Below are positions 35,266 through 44,537 of a stretch of DNA of 64,000 nucleotides, piece after piece. Location of the stretch: contig NZ_CP113527.1 in assembly GCF_028877475.1 (NCBI RefSeq), forward strand, positions 613,501-677,500, read 5' to 3'. The notes beneath the pieces were generated by a model. It did not search any database. It was not told where the DNA came from and saw only the letters and a program-made list of their open reading frames with translations. This DNA is from Lysinibacillus irui. GTDB taxonomy: Bacteria > Bacillota > Bacilli > Bacillales_A > Planococcaceae. Positions within the stretch are counted from its first letter, which is position 1; every line of letters begins with the position of its first letter. Both the position numbers and the translations under genes were made by a program.

Positions 35266-35293
35266 AGAGGAATTTCACACACTTGTGTAGAAA
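35266..35293 (+). promoter_or_regulatory. Sigma-H-type promoter for hpf
   Basis: AGAGGAATT at 35266-35274 equals the sigma-H -35 consensus RnAGGAwww. After 12 bp, GTAGAAA at 35287-35293 matches the -10 consensus RnnGAAT at six of seven. B. subtilis yvyD (hpf) is known to use sigma-H and sigma-B; no convincing sigma-B site was seen here. Confidence 0.7.
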
Positions 35294-35327
35294 TATATAG
35301 TATAGCAGTTATAAAGGAGGAGTTTAC

Positions 35328-35879
35328 ATGTTAAACTTTAACATTCGTGGTGAAAATATTGAGGTAACTCCAGCTATTCGAGAGTATGTTGAGAACAAAG
35401 TCGACAAAGTGGAACGTTATTTTAACGAAGATGTTAACGCCAACGCTAATGTCAATTTAAAGGTTTACAATGACAAGCAAACTAAAGTGGAAGTCACAAT
35501 TCCAATGAAAAACTTAACTCTGCGTGCTGAAGAGCGTCATAACGATATGTATGCTGCTATTGATCTAATTGTTGATAAATTAGAGCGTCAAATTCGTAAG
35601 CATAAAACAAAAGTAAACCGTAAATTCCGTGAGCGTGAAGGTGCAGGCCTTTATTTTGCTACTACACAAGCAGCCGCTGATGCCGCTACAGAGGAAGAAG
35701 AATACTCCATTGTGCGTACCAAGCAATTTGATTTAAAACCAATGGACCAAGAAGAGGCTGTTTTACAAATGAATATGCTTGGACATGATTTCTATGTCTT
35801 TACAGATGCTGAGTCAAATGGCACAAATATTGTGTATAAACGTAAAGACGGAAAATATGGCTTAATTGAAACAACTTAA
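35328..35879 (+). CDS. hpf: Long-form ribosome hibernation promoting factor
   Basis: A 183-residue long HPF. The N-terminal S30AE domain (about 1-100) has F-N-I-R-G-E-N-I-E-V-T and ends with a basic K-H-K-T-K-V-N-R-K helix. The C-terminal domain (about 125-183), which drives 100S ribosome dimerisation, contains I-V-R-T-K-Q-F-D-L-K-P-M and A-V-L-Q-M-N-M-L-G-H-D-F-Y-V-F. AAGGAGGAG precedes the ATG. The sigma-H-type promoter implies induction in stationary phase. Confidence 0.95.
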   Translation: MLNFNIRGENIEVTPAIREYVENKVDKVERYFNEDVNANANVNLKVYNDKQTKVEVTIPMKNLTLRAEERHNDMYAAIDLIVDKLERQIRKHKTKVNRKFREREGAGLYFATTQAAADAATEEEEYSIVRTKQFDLKPMDQEEAVLQMNMLGHDFYVFTDAESNGTNIVYKRKDGKYGLIETT

Positions 35880-35895
35880 ACTTCATGATGACAAA

Positions 35896-35924
35896 GGCTC
35901 TCGCGATGGCGAGAGTCTTTTTTT
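35896..35924 (+). terminator. Terminator after hpf
   Basis: GGCTCTCGC, loop GATG, GCGAGAGTC, then seven T residues. Confidence 0.92.
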
Positions 35925-35955
35925 GTATGGCTACTACTGTAAACGGGGTGACCGT

Positions 35956-35985
35956 TTGCATGAAACTGTTACACAATGGTAAAAT
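35956..35985 (+). promoter_or_regulatory. Probable sigma-A promoter for secA
   Basis: TTGCAT at 35956-35961, 18 bp, TAAAAT at 35980-35985, with TG at 35977-35978 as an extended -10. The secA ATG is 35 bp downstream. Confidence 0.55.
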
Positions 35986-36020
35986 GAAAGTTGAATCTAT
36001 ATAGGAAGTGAAAAACATTC

Positions 36021-38534
36021 ATGGCAAACCTATTAAATAAATTATTTGATTTCAATAAACGTGAGTTAAAAAAATTAGAAAAAATCGCTGACCAAGTTGA
36101 GGGTTTCGCTTCTCAAATGGAACAGCTTTCAGATGATCAATTACAAGCGAAAACAGACGAGTTTAAAAAGCGCTATGCCGATGGAGAGAAGTTAGATTCG
36201 ATTCGTGCGGAGGCTTTTGCTGTTTGTCGAGAAGCGGCGAAACGTGTTTTAGAAATGTACCCATTCCGTGTTCAAATTATGGGGGCTGCTGCGCTTGATG
36301 AAGGTAATATCGCAGAAATGAAAACCGGGGAAGGTAAAACATTAACGGCGACGATGGCTGTTTATTTAAATGCGATCACTGGTAAAGGTGTACATGTTGT
36401 TACAGTCAACGAATATTTAGCAAGTCGTGATGCTGCTGAAATGGGACAGCTGTATAATTTCTTAGGTTTATCGGTTGGTCTTAACCTAAACAGTCTTTCA
36501 AAAGAGGAAAAACGAGCTGCGTATGAGGCGGATATTACGTATAGTACAAACAATGAGCTAGGGTTTGACTATTTACGCGATAACATGGTGCTTTATAAAG
36601 AGGAACGTGTACAACGTCCGTTGCACTATGCTGTTATTGATGAGGTCGACTCGATTTTAATTGATGAAGCGCGTACGCCATTAATTATTTCGGGTCAGGC
36701 TGGGAAATCAGCACAGCTTTATAAGCAATCGAATGCCTTTGTACGTATGTTAAATGCGGAAACGGATTATACGTATGAGGAATCAACGAAAGGTGTTACG
36801 TTGACGGATGCAGGTGTTGAAAAGGCAGAAAAAGCTTTCGGCATTGATAATCTGTTTGATTTGACACATGTTCGTTTAAATCATGCAATCAATCAATCAT
36901 TAAAGGCACATGTTAGTATGCATAATGATGTCGATTATGTTGTGCAGGATGGCGAAATTGTGATTGTTGATGGCTTTACAGGTCGTTTGATGAAGGGCCG
37001 TCGTTATTCTGATGGCTTACACCAAGCAATTGAAGCTAAAGAAGGCGTTGAGATTCAAAATGAATCGATGACGATGGCGACCATTACTTTCCAAAACTAC
37101 TTCCGTATGTATCAAAAGCTTGCAGGGATGACAGGTACGGCGAAAACAGAGGAAGAGGAATTCCGAAATATTTACAATATGAATGTTGTAGCTATTCCGA
37201 CGAATAAACCGATTGCTCGTGATGATCGTGCTGACTTGATTTTTGCAACGATGGAAGGGAAATATAAAGCAGTTGCTGCTGATATTGCAGAGCGCCATAG
37301 AGCTGGCCAACCTGTTCTTGTTGGTACAGTTGCGATCGAAACATCTGAGATTATTTCTAAACTATTGGATAAGCATAAAATTCCACATAATGTCTTGAAT
37401 GCGAAAAACCATGAACGTGAAGCAGAAATTATTGCGAATGCTGGTACAAAAGGTGCCGTAACGATCGCGACAAACATGGCGGGGCGTGGTACAGATATTA
37501 AACCAGGTGAAGGTGTACTCGAAATTGGTGGTTTAGCGGTAATCGGTACAGAACGCCATGAGTCACGTCGTATTGATAACCAGCTTCGTGGACGTTCTGG
37601 TCGTCAAGGGAATCCAGGGGTTACACAATTCTATCTATCTCTAGAAGATGATCTAATGCGTCGTTTCGGCTCCGATAACATGAAGTCTATGATGATGCGC
37701 CTAGGTATGGATGATTCTCAACCTTTACAATCTAAAGTTGTGTCGAGAGCTGTAGAATCAGCGCAGAAACGTGTCGAAGGTAATAACTTTGATGCACGTA
37801 AGCGTTTATTACAATATGACGATGTTCTACGTCAGCAACGTGAGATCATTTATAAAGAGCGTTATGATGTATTGGAAACAGAAAATATGCGTGTGCTCGT
37901 TGAGTCCATGATTCAAGAAACAATCGATAATGTTGTTGGCCTATATACGCAAGGTGAGCAAAAAGATTGGAACTTGAAAGCTATTGAAGATTTTGTAGCG
38001 GCTAACCTACTTGATGAAGGTCAACTTAAAGTGTCTGATTTCCAAGGCAAATCTGCTGAAGACATTAATCAAATGATTTCTGATGCTGTTCATGTTCGCT
38101 ATGATGAAAAAGAGGCAGAATTGACACCAGAGCGTATGCGTGAGTTTGAAAAGGTTATTCTATTACGCTCTATTGATACGAAATGGATTGATCATATTGA
38201 TGCAATGGATCAATTACGTCAAGGTATCCATCTACGTGCCTATGGACAAAATGATCCTCTTCGTGAATACCAACAAGAAGGTTTTGCGATGTTCGAGGAT
38301 ATGGTTGCTTCTATTCGTGAGGATGTTGCGAAGTATGCGATGAAGGCAGAAATTCGCAATAATCTAGAGCGTGAAGAGGTGGCAAAGGGCCAAGCAGTTA
38401 ATCCAAAGGAAGAAGGCGGCGGCTCAGCTCCGAAAAAGCAACCAGTTCGTAAGGCTGAAAACATTGGTCGTAATGATTTATGCCCTTGTGGAAGTGGCAA
38501 GAAATTTAAAAACTGTCATGGTGCAGCTCAATAA
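36021..38534 (+). CDS. secA: Protein translocase ATPase SecA
   Basis: An 837-residue SecA, the motor that pushes preproteins through SecYEG. Walker A is [10 protein letters not shown] (about 98-107); the DEAD-type [18 protein letters not shown] follows; motif VI is in R-G-R-S-G-R-Q-G. The C-terminal zinc tail [16 protein letters not shown] is complete, which binds SecB-like partners or the membrane. Length and order are standard. A promoter and terminator flank it. Confidence 0.98.
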   Translation: MANLLNKLFDFNKRELKKLEKIADQVEGFASQMEQLSDDQLQAKTDEFKKRYADGEKLDSIRAEAFAVCREAAKRVLEMYPFRVQIMGAAALDEGNIAEMKTGEGKTLTATMAVYLNAITGKGVHVVTVNEYLASRDAAEMGQLYNFLGLSVGLNLNSLSKEEKRAAYEADITYSTNNELGFDYLRDNMVLYKEERVQRPLHYAVIDEVDSILIDEARTPLIISGQAGKSAQLYKQSNAFVRMLNAETDYTYEESTKGVTLTDAGVEKAEKAFGIDNLFDLTHVRLNHAINQSLKAHVSMHNDVDYVVQDGEIVIVDGFTGRLMKGRRYSDGLHQAIEAKEGVEIQNESMTMATITFQNYFRMYQKLAGMTGTAKTEEEEFRNIYNMNVVAIPTNKPIARDDRADLIFATMEGKYKAVAADIAERHRAGQPVLVGTVAIETSEIISKLLDKHKIPHNVLNAKNHEREAEIIANAGTKGAVTIATNMAGRGTDIKPGEGVLEIGGLAVIGTERHESRRIDNQLRGRSGRQGNPGVTQFYLSLEDDLMRRFGSDNMKSMMMRLGMDDSQPLQSKVVSRAVESAQKRVEGNNFDARKRLLQYDDVLRQQREIIYKERYDVLETENMRVLVESMIQETIDNVVGLYTQGEQKDWNLKAIEDFVAANLLDEGQLKVSDFQGKSAEDINQMISDAVHVRYDEKEAELTPERMREFEKVILLRSIDTKWIDHIDAMDQLRQGIHLRAYGQNDPLREYQQEGFAMFEDMVASIREDVAKYAMKAEIRNNLEREEVAKGQAVNPKEEGGGSAPKKQPVRKAENIGRNDLCPCGSGKKFKNCHGAAQ

Positions 38535-38542
38535 AATAGGTG

Positions 38543-38582
38543 AAAAAGATCATTTTAACTTTATGTTGAGATGATCTTTTTC
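38543..38582 (+). terminator. Terminator after secA
   Basis: AAAAAGATCAT and ATGATCTTTTT flank an inner TTAAC/GTTGA pairing and form a long AT-rich stem ending in T residues. Confidence 0.8.
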
Positions 38583-38635
38583 TTTGTGAAATCCCTCCAT
38601 TTTGAAGGAAATTTAGTATAAAAAGTCAGAATTTA

Positions 38636-38664
38636 TAGACAATTGGAAATTATCGGTATACAAT
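38636..38664 (+). promoter_or_regulatory. Sigma-A promoter for the comK leader
   Basis: TAGACA at 38636-38641, exactly 17 bp, TACAAT at 38659-38664 (five of six each). Transcription would start near 38671, giving a leader of about 250 nt before comK. Confidence 0.65.
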
Positions 38665-38670
38665 AGCTGT

Positions 38671-38709
38671 AATAATAGGAGGTTAGTTGAGGGAATGAAT
38701 CCTATTATT
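38671..38709 (+). promoter_or_regulatory. Hairpin and micro-ORF at the 5' end of the comK leader
   Basis: AATAATAGGA (38671-38680) and TCCTATTATT (38700-38709) are perfect inverted repeats. The left arm covers part of an AGGAGG site at 38677-38682. Between and through the right arm runs an eight-codon frame from ATG 38695 (M-N-P-I-I-I-L-N, stop at 38719-38721). Folding would hide the ribosome site and tie up the start of the micro-ORF. Confidence 0.5.
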
Positions 38710-38757
38710 ATCCTAAATTAAGTTGTTAACATTAAGTCTTAAGGAGGATGAGAAAAA

Positions 38758-38940
38758 TTGAGAGAAGCTTTCTTTGAAAAAGTTGAAAGATTGTTTGCGA
38801 AGATCAAGATTCTTAAACAATCTTTCTCGTCGGTAGTATTTGGAATGTACGGATTTTGGTATATTCCTTTTTATTTTGGTTGTAAAGGAAACATAAACTG
38901 TTTAAAGGGGGACTATGGATGCATAAAAAAGATATTATGA
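38758..38940 (+). CDS. Small leader ORF upstream of and overlapping comK
   Basis: A 60-codon frame from TTG 38758 with an excellent AAGGAGG site 10 bp upstream (38741-38747). The predicted peptide starts basic and amphipathic (M-R-E-A-F-F-E-K-V-E-R-L-F-A-K), has a hydrophobic aromatic middle (G-M-Y-G-F-W-Y-I-P-F-Y-F) and three cysteines. No family is recognised. It overlaps the comK start by 22 bp, so it may work as an upstream ORF that couples or limits comK translation, or encode a small protein. Confidence 0.5.
   Translation: MREAFFEKVERLFAKIKILKQSFSSVVFGMYGFWYIPFYFGCKGNINCLKGDYGCIKKIL
38785..38826 (+). promoter_or_regulatory. Perfect 12-bp inverted repeat in the comK leader
   Basis: GAAAGATTGTTT (38785-38796) and AAACAATCTTTC (38815-38826) form an uninterrupted 12-bp stem with an 18-nt loop containing a further AAGA/TCTT pairing. 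No T tract follows, so it is not a simple terminator. It lies inside the 60-codon leader frame. Confidence 0.6.
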
Positions 38941-39452
38941 GTAGTGAAACAATGTTGTATATGCCTGTATATGATTCCTTTGGAAATTTATGTACGCGGG
39001 TGTACGAGAAAAATAATGAATATATATCTAAACTAGCTCCGACAAAGTTATTGGACTATAATCTTCGTTATTTTGGTTCTAGTTTAAGAGGAGCTTTCGA
39101 TGGATCAAAAATGATTCTAGGTAAGCTTAATAAAAACCCAATCATAGTAGATGAACGCGGGAATATTTTATGGTGTCCAAGCAGGTCACCACTACATCCG
39201 CTATGTATATGGTTTGCTGTTCATCATATTGATGAATATTCAGCTGTGGATAAAAAGAGGACGAAGATCACTTTTGTGAATGGCAAGGAAATTATTGTGG
39301 ATATCAGTGAGAAAGTTCTTGAGTACCGGATACAGAGAGCATTTTTATTAAAGTATAGATTAGAGAAACGCACAAAGCATTTACTTGTACAGTATGATCG
39401 TGTGAAAGTATTTCAGCGAATGGCTCTTAATATGCTTGAGGAAGAGAAATAA
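38919..39452 (+). CDS. comK: ComK-family competence transcription factor, copy 1
   Basis: A 177-residue ComK-family protein. Diagnostic segments are L-D-Y-N-L-R-Y-F-G-S-S-L-R-G (compare R-F-F-G-S-S in B. subtilis ComK), K-N-P-I-I-V-D-E-R-G-N-I-L-W-C-P-S-R-S-P and C-I-W-F-A-V-H-H-I. ComK binds AT-rich boxes in the minor groove and activates DNA-uptake genes. The ATG at 38919 has AAAGGGGG 8 bp upstream. The long leader with hairpins and upstream frames suggests post-transcriptional control. Divergence from B. subtilis ComK is substantial. Confidence 0.85.
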   Translation: MHKKDIMSSETMLYMPVYDSFGNLCTRVYEKNNEYISKLAPTKLLDYNLRYFGSSLRGAFDGSKMILGKLNKNPIIVDERGNILWCPSRSPLHPLCIWFAVHHIDEYSAVDKKRTKITFVNGKEIIVDISEKVLEYRIQRAFLLKYRLEKRTKHLLVQYDRVKVFQRMALNMLEEEK

Positions 39453-39582
39453 GATCGTTGAATTAATACAATTAACAGCTGCTAGATAGTATGTTTTCCT
39501 TTGTAAAAACGTTATAATAAAAAAATACGGAGCTTTGTAAATGAATTTGTAGCTCCATTACTAACGTTCGGAGGATTTAACA

Positions 39583-40687
39583 ATGATTGAATTAGCAGAT
39601 GTACGCAATGTGTTAGACACTACAGCCAAAAAATTGGCAGACTTTAGGGGGTCTCTTTGACTTAGAAAACAAAGAGGCACGTATTCAGGAGCTAGATGAA
39701 ATGATGCTAGAGCCAGGTTTTTGGGATGATCAACAAGGTGCACAGGTAATCATCAATGAAGGAAATGGCTTGAAAGCAATCGTCAATGAATATAAAGATT
39801 TAGTGGAAACACATGAAAATTTAGATATGACACTGGAACTTTTACGTGAAGAGCCAGATGAAGAATTACAGGAAGAACTAGGCAAAGAGCTAGCAGAATT
39901 CCAACAAAAAATAGGAGACTTTGAGCTCCAATTGCTATTAAGTGGTCCATATGATCAAAACAATGCCATTTTAGAGCTACATCCTGGTGCAGGTGGAACG
40001 GAATCACAGGACTGGGGTTCTATGCTGTTACGTATGTATACTCGATGGGCAGAAAAACGTGGCTTTAAAGTGGAGACAGTCGATTATCTTCCAGGTGATG
40101 AAGCTGGGATTAAATCGGTTACCTTGTCTATTAAAGGTCACAATGCTTTTGGTTATTTACAGGCTGAAAAAGGTGTACATCGTTTAGTACGTATTTCACC
40201 ATTTGATTCGTCTGGGCGCCGCCATACATCATTCGTTTCTTGTGATGTTATGCCAGAGTTTGATGACAATATTGAAATCGATATTCGTACAGAGGATTTA
40301 AAAATTGATACGTACCGTGCAACAGGTGCAGGTGGTCAGCATATTAATACGACGGATTCAGCAGTTCGTATTACACATATCCCGACTGGTACCGTTGTAC
40401 AATGTCAAGCAGAACGTTCACAGATTAAAAACCGTGAAAAAGCGATGACTATGTTAAAGGGTAAATTATATCAATTAGAGCTTGATAAGCAGCAGGCTCA
40501 GCTAGATGAAATACGTGGTGAGCAAAAGGAAATCGGCTGGGGCTCACAAATTCGTTCTTATGTGTTCCATCCATACTCTATGGTGAAGGACCATCGTACG
40601 AATGAAGAGACAGGTAATGTCGGTGCAGTAATGGATGGCGATTTAGATCCATTTATTAATGCCTTTTTACGATCTAAAATTAATTAG
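39583..40687 (+). CDS. prfB: Peptide chain release factor 2, with programmed +1 frameshift
   Basis: RF2 recognises UGA and UAA. The start is ATG 39583 (GGAGG upstream); codon 26 is an in-frame TGA at 39658-39660, and translation continues one base forward (39659) as D-L-E-N-K. The mature product is about 367 residues. The anticodon-like and catalytic motif [20 protein letters not shown] is intact. The feature should be read as a join of 39583-39657 and 39659-40687. It follows secA across the comK insertion point. Confidence 0.96.
39646..39661 (+). promoter_or_regulatory. prfB autoregulatory frameshift site
   Basis: AGGGGG (39646-39651), three bases, then CTT TGA C (39655-39661). This equals the classical RF2 arrangement: an internal Shine-Dalgarno-like sequence spaced to push the ribosome +1 when RF2 is scarce. 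Confidence 0.95.
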
Positions 40688-40694
40688 TAAACAT

Positions 40695-40728
40695 ATCCCC
40701 CAAGAGTGAGGTGCTCTTGGGGGATTTT
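40695..40728 (+). terminator. Terminator after prfB
   Basis: ATCCCCCAAGAG and CTCTTGGGGGAT form a 12-bp perfect stem with a 7-nt loop, followed by TTTTC. It also lies just past the 3' end of the convergent minus-strand gene. Confidence 0.88.
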
Positions 40729-40732
40729 CTAT

Positions 40733-41242
40733 TTAAAAGGGTGGATGATAGGGTGCATCTTGGTTAAGTTGTTTTCGTTCATTCATGTAGTATTTATAGA
40801 GCATGGATGCGTTCACAAACTGTTTACTAATAGAAGCATACTGAATAGGTAACTCAATTTGTTTCTCATTTTTTAATGTAACGATACACCCCGATTGACT
40901 AGGTGTGATATTAATAATTGCATGTAATCCAATCCATATATTGTGAATGGAATTCGGTGAATAGGTTGGTAGAAATATACAGGGGTACCCATAATCAAAG
41001 GCCACGACGATTGGTAGCTTATGTTGATTGCCAAAGAAACGTTTAGCCGATTGTTTTGCCGCTTCATAGGTTGTGCCTAAAGAGATGCAAGATTTGCGAA
41101 GCACATGCATTGGTTTGCGTGTAACAATTAGTTCATTATGTTTGTCAATCACATGGGTGAAAATTTTTGTATCGTGCTGAATAGGTTGTAGCATGTAAGT
41201 ATTAAATGAAATTAAGTAACCATTTACAAAATTGCTAGTCAT
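40733..41242 (-). CDS. ComK-family protein, copy 2
   Basis: A 169-residue second ComK-family member on the opposite strand. Shared segments include K-P-M-H-V-L-R-K-S-C-I-S-L-G-T-T-Y, K-L-P-I-V-V-A-F-D-Y-G-Y-P-C-I-F-L-P-T-Y-S and W-I-G-L-H-A-I, which align with the P-I-M-V-D and L-F-P-T-L-S-S segments of ComK. The start ATG at 41242 has AAAGGAGG 10 bp upstream; the longer frame to 41329 lacks a site. It is convergent with prfB. It may be a partner, antagonist or specialised paralog of copy 1. Confidence 0.75.
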   Translation of the reverse strand: MTSNFVNGYLISFNTYMLQPIQHDTKIFTHVIDKHNELIVTRKPMHVLRKSCISLGTTYEAAKQSAKRFFGNQHKLPIVVAFDYGYPCIFLPTYSPNSIHNIWIGLHAIINITPSQSGCIVTLKNEKQIELPIQYASISKQFVNASMLYKYYMNERKQLNQDAPYHPPF

Positions 41243-41468
41243 ATGGGAAATGCCTCCTTTTTCTATTGTTAACGGTAGTGTAGAACAGAAAATGGATTTG
41301 TTGAAATAGAGGAAATAGCTAAAGGGCATTCAGAAAAGAATGAAATGCTTAGAGAATTTGCTTTAAATCTCAAGAGATTAATAGCGAATCCAAGTTATTT
41401 TCGATTCGTAAGCATTGCATTTTAGTTTCAATTTTCATATAATTTAGAAAAGGATCGAGGTGAGATCG

Positions 41469-41708
41469 TTGGATAAATATTATTCGTATACCGATTTTCT
41501 AAAAGCCGTTGGTCAGTCAAAAAAAGTTGATGAGGCAGAGAAATTATTAAACGAGATTTATTTAGATCTATTTTTAAATCGTATCCAGCGTATGCATCGT
41601 CAAGAGCAGCTCATGGTTCTGATTGATAGAGCACTCGATGAAAAGGATGAACACGCATTTTATCAATACGCAGCCGAACTAAATTCCTTGCAGCAAACAG
41701 AAGAATAA
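41469..41708 (+). CDS. IDEAL-domain protein
   Basis: About 79 residues with a C-terminal IDEAL domain: L-D-L-F-L-N-R-I-Q-R, V-L-I-D-R-A-L-D-E-K-D and F-Y-Q-Y-A-A-E-L. Similar short modules occur at the end of B. subtilis ComK-degradation adaptor partners and in YpiB/YpbQ-like proteins; function is poorly known. The start is set at TTG 41469, 8 bp after GAGG, since the GTG at 41460 overlaps that site. A strong terminator follows. Confidence 0.72.
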   Translation: MDKYYSYTDFLKAVGQSKKVDEAEKLLNEIYLDLFLNRIQRMHRQEQLMVLIDRALDEKDEHAFYQYAAELNSLQQTEE

Positions 41709-41720
41709 TCATATGGACGA

Positions 41721-41755
41721 ACCCGCTCTCAGATCTATTGGAGAGCGGGATTTTT
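41721..41755 (+). terminator. Terminator after the IDEAL gene
   Basis: CCCGCTCTC and GAGAGCGGG form a 9-bp stem with a 10-nt loop, then A and six T residues. It is followed by gene-free DNA up to uvrB at 42551. Confidence 0.9.
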
Positions 41756-41880
41756 TATTGGAGGGATAGTTGGTGAGTTTATTGATGATAGGTTTTTGTT
41801 TGAAAGAGGGGGAAGTGATTTGAGGGAGAATATAGAAAACCTACTCGGGGATTAGTGACTTTGCTCGTAAAATAAGAAGA

Positions 41881-42290
41881 GCGCTCCAAAAGTGTAGTCC
41901 TCCGCTCATAAAAGGAGGAGAACCGCTCCAAAAGTGAATGTCCCCGCTCATAAAAGGAGGAGAACCGCTCCAAAAGTGAATGTCCCCGCTCATAAAGAGA
42001 AGATAACCGCTCCAAAAGTGAGTGACTCCGCTCATAAAGAGAAGATAACCGCTCCAAAAGTGAATGTCTCCGCTCATAAATGGGAAAGCCGCTCCAAAAG
42101 TGTAGTCCTCCGCTCATAAGAAGAGGAGACCCGCTCCAAATGTGAGTGACTAAGCTCATAAAGGGAGAAGAGGCACTCCAAAAGTGAATGCCTCCGCTCA
42201 TAAAAAGAGGAGACTCACTCCAAAAGTGCAAGCCCCTTGCTCATAATAGAAGCGTCCCCGCTCCAAAAATGCGTGTCCCCCATAAAAGAA
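41881..42290. repeat. Tandem repeat cluster 1, about ten 42-bp units
   Basis: Units of 42 bp, each made of two 21-bp halves that both begin with (C)CGCTC: one half continues CAAAAGTG, the other ATAAA plus purine-rich sequence. The copies are imperfect and vary at the same positions. Because 42 is divisible by three, both strands stay open as repetitive 14-residue frames, which are not taken as genes. It fills about half of the 842-bp gap between the IDEAL gene and uvrB. Confidence 0.88.
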
Positions 42291-42463
42291 GACAATCAAA
42301 AAAGACTAACGTCATCCCAAAAGATAGTGACTACCACTCTAAAATTAAAATCTAATGAATAGAAAAAGCTTGAAAACCTGATGAAGCGGCTATTATGAGG
42401 GTAACAAGTATTAATGGCTTCACGGTTATTTATTACAAATTTACGAGATGAAAAAATTTTTTA

Positions 42464-42477
42464 CAAACATTCGTTCG
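42464..42477 (+). promoter_or_regulatory. LexA/SOS box upstream of uvrB
   Basis: CAAACATTCGTTCG matches the Bacillus LexA consensus CGAAC-N4-GTTCG with one mismatch. It lies 74 bp before the uvrB start, just ahead of a TATGCT -10-like element. uvrBA is an SOS operon in B. subtilis. Confidence 0.75.
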
Positions 42478-42550
42478 TTAAATGTTCGAAATTTTAATAC
42501 TGCTATGCTAAAATATATGTACAAATTGGAAGGAAAGGGCGGGGACATGT

Positions 42551-44530
42551 GTGCAAACATTTGATTTACAAGCGCCATATCAGCCTAGTGGGGATCAGCC
42601 ACAGGCAATTGCGGAATTAGTGGAGGGTGTGAAAGCAGGTAAGCGTCATCAGACATTGTTAGGAGCTACGGGAACAGGTAAAACGTTTACCATTTCGAAT
42701 GTCATCCAGCAGGTTAAGAAACCAACACTTATTATGGCGCATAATAAAACACTAGCTGGTCAGCTATATAGTGAGTTTAAAGAATTCTTCCCAAATAACG
42801 CGGTTGAATATTTTGTCAGCTATTATGATTACTATCAACCAGAAGCCTATGTACCGCAGACAGATACCTATATAGAGAAAGATTCTAGCATTAACGATGA
42901 AATTGATAAGCTACGTCACTCTGCTACTTCTGCATTATTTGAGCGTGATGATGTCATCATTATTGCATCTGTGTCCTGTATTTATGGTTTGGGGTCTCCT
43001 GAAGAATATCGAGAAATGGTTGTATCGATTCGCACAGGCATGGAAATCGAACGGAACCAGCTACTGCGTAAACTTGTTGATGTTCAATACGAGCGCAATG
43101 ATGTTAGTTTTACACGCGGAACATTTCGGGTACGTGGAGATGTAGTGGAGATTTTCCCTGCATCACGTGACGAGCATTGTATTCGTGTGGAGTTTTTTGG
43201 TGATGAAATTGATCGCATTCGTGAGGTAGATGCCTTAACGGGAGAAATTTTATCGGATCGAGATCATGTGGCTATCTTCCCTGCCTCCCACTTCGTAACA
43301 CGTGAAGAAAAAATGCGAAAAGCCATTGAAAATATTGAAAAAGAATTAGAGGAACGTCTTGCGTTGTTGCGTGCAGAGGATAAGTTACTTGAGGCACAAC
43401 GTCTAGAGCAACGTACTCGTTATGATTTAGAAATGATGCGTGAAATGGGCTTTTGCTCTGGGATAGAGAACTATTCACGTCATTTAACTTTGCGTGAAGC
43501 AGGTGCTACTCCGTATACACTGCTTGATTATTTCCCCGATGACTTTTTACTTGTAGTCGATGAAAGTCACGTTACACTTCCACAGGTTCGCGGAATGTAC
43601 AATGGTGACCAAGCTCGTAAAGGGGTGCTCGTAGAACATGGCTTCCGCTTGCCATCTGCTCTTGATAACCGTCCATTGCGTTTTGAAGAATATGAAAATC
43701 GAGTGCATCAAGCCATTTATGTATCCGCAACACCTGGACCTTATGAGTTGGAGCACACTCCAGAAATGGTCGAGCAAATTATCCGTCCTACTGGATTATT
43801 AGATCCAGTAATTGATGTTCGTCCTATCGAAGGACAAATCGATAATTTGATCGATGAGATTCAAGATCGAATTGCGCGAGATGAGCGAGTTTTAGTGACA
43901 ACGTTAACGAAGAAAATGTCTGAGGATTTAACCGCCTATTTGAAGGAAATGGGCTTAAAGGTTGAATACTTGCATTCTGAAATTAAGACACTAGAACGTA
44001 TTGAGATTATCCGTGAGCTACGTAAAGGGACGTATGATGTCTTAATTGGTATTAATTTATTGCGTGAAGGACTTGATATTCCAGAGGTATCACTTGTAGC
44101 AATTTTAGATGCTGATAAAGAAGGATTTTTACGTTCAGAACGTTCATTGATTCAAACAATTGGTCGTGCTGCACGTAATGCGAATGGTCATGTCATCATG
44201 TACGCGGACAATATGACAGACTCAATGAAAAAGGCGATTGATGAAACGAAACGTCGTCGAGCATTGCAAATGGCTTATAACGAGGAGCATGGTATAACGC
44301 CTCAAACGATTATTAAGAAAATTCCTGATGTGATTCGTGCAACACAAGTAGCGGAAGAAGAAGAATCTTATGTTACGAAGGCTACAAAAGGCAAAAAGCT
44401 GACAAAGGCAGAAAAAGAGCAGCTGTTGGCTTCTTTAGAGGTAGAAATGAAAGAAGCAGCAAAAGCGCTTGATTTTGAACGTGCTGCTGAACTGCGAGAT
44501 ACAATATTTGAATTGAAGGTAGAAGGGTGA
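42551..44530 (+). CDS. uvrB: Excinuclease ABC subunit B
   Basis: A 659-residue UvrB. Walker A is [10 protein letters not shown] (about 39-48), followed by the beta-hairpin tyrosines in [16 protein letters not shown] helicase motif II and the R-A-A-R-N-A-N-G motif VI. The C-terminal UvrC-binding coiled coil ([12 protein letters not shown]) is present. UvrB verifies damage handed over by UvrA. The start is GTG 42551 after a purine-rich site. It is cotranscribed with uvrA, 8 bp away. Confidence 0.97.
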   Translation: MQTFDLQAPYQPSGDQPQAIAELVEGVKAGKRHQTLLGATGTGKTFTISNVIQQVKKPTLIMAHNKTLAGQLYSEFKEFFPNNAVEYFVSYYDYYQPEAYVPQTDTYIEKDSSINDEIDKLRHSATSALFERDDVIIIASVSCIYGLGSPEEYREMVVSIRTGMEIERNQLLRKLVDVQYERNDVSFTRGTFRVRGDVVEIFPASRDEHCIRVEFFGDEIDRIREVDALTGEILSDRDHVAIFPASHFVTREEKMRKAIENIEKELEERLALLRAEDKLLEAQRLEQRTRYDLEMMREMGFCSGIENYSRHLTLREAGATPYTLLDYFPDDFLLVVDESHVTLPQVRGMYNGDQARKGVLVEHGFRLPSALDNRPLRFEEYENRVHQAIYVSATPGPYELEHTPEMVEQIIRPTGLLDPVIDVRPIEGQIDNLIDEIQDRIARDERVLVTTLTKKMSEDLTAYLKEMGLKVEYLHSEIKTLERIEIIRELRKGTYDVLIGINLLREGLDIPEVSLVAILDADKEGFLRSERSLIQTIGRAARNANGHVIMYADNMTDSMKKAIDETKRRRALQMAYNEEHGITPQTIIKKIPDVIRATQVAEEEESYVTKATKGKKLTKAEKEQLLASLEVEMKEAAKALDFERAAELRDTIFELKVEG

Positions 44531-44537
44531 ATGACTT

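Noticed and set aside
39701..40687. prfB starting at the internal ATG 39701
   Set aside because: It ignores the upstream exon and the frameshift site; the full RF2 N-terminus is encoded from 39583.
41284..41424. Plus-strand open stretch reading E-I-E-E-I-A-K-G-H-S-E-K and ending at TAG 41424
   Set aside because: It looks protein-like but has no start codon or ribosome site upstream (a stop comes first); it may be a gene fragment, but support is too thin.
41779..42231. Minus-strand frame of about 150 codons with repeated F-M-S-G-x-x-H-F-W-S-G
   Set aside because: It is the tandem 42-bp array read as 14-residue repeats; overlapping frames are open on both strands and no ribosome site or conserved fold is present.
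41881..42290. CRISPR-like array
   Set aside because: There is no alternation of an identical repeat with unique spacers; the whole 42-bp unit is repeated imperfectly, and no cas genes are in the window.
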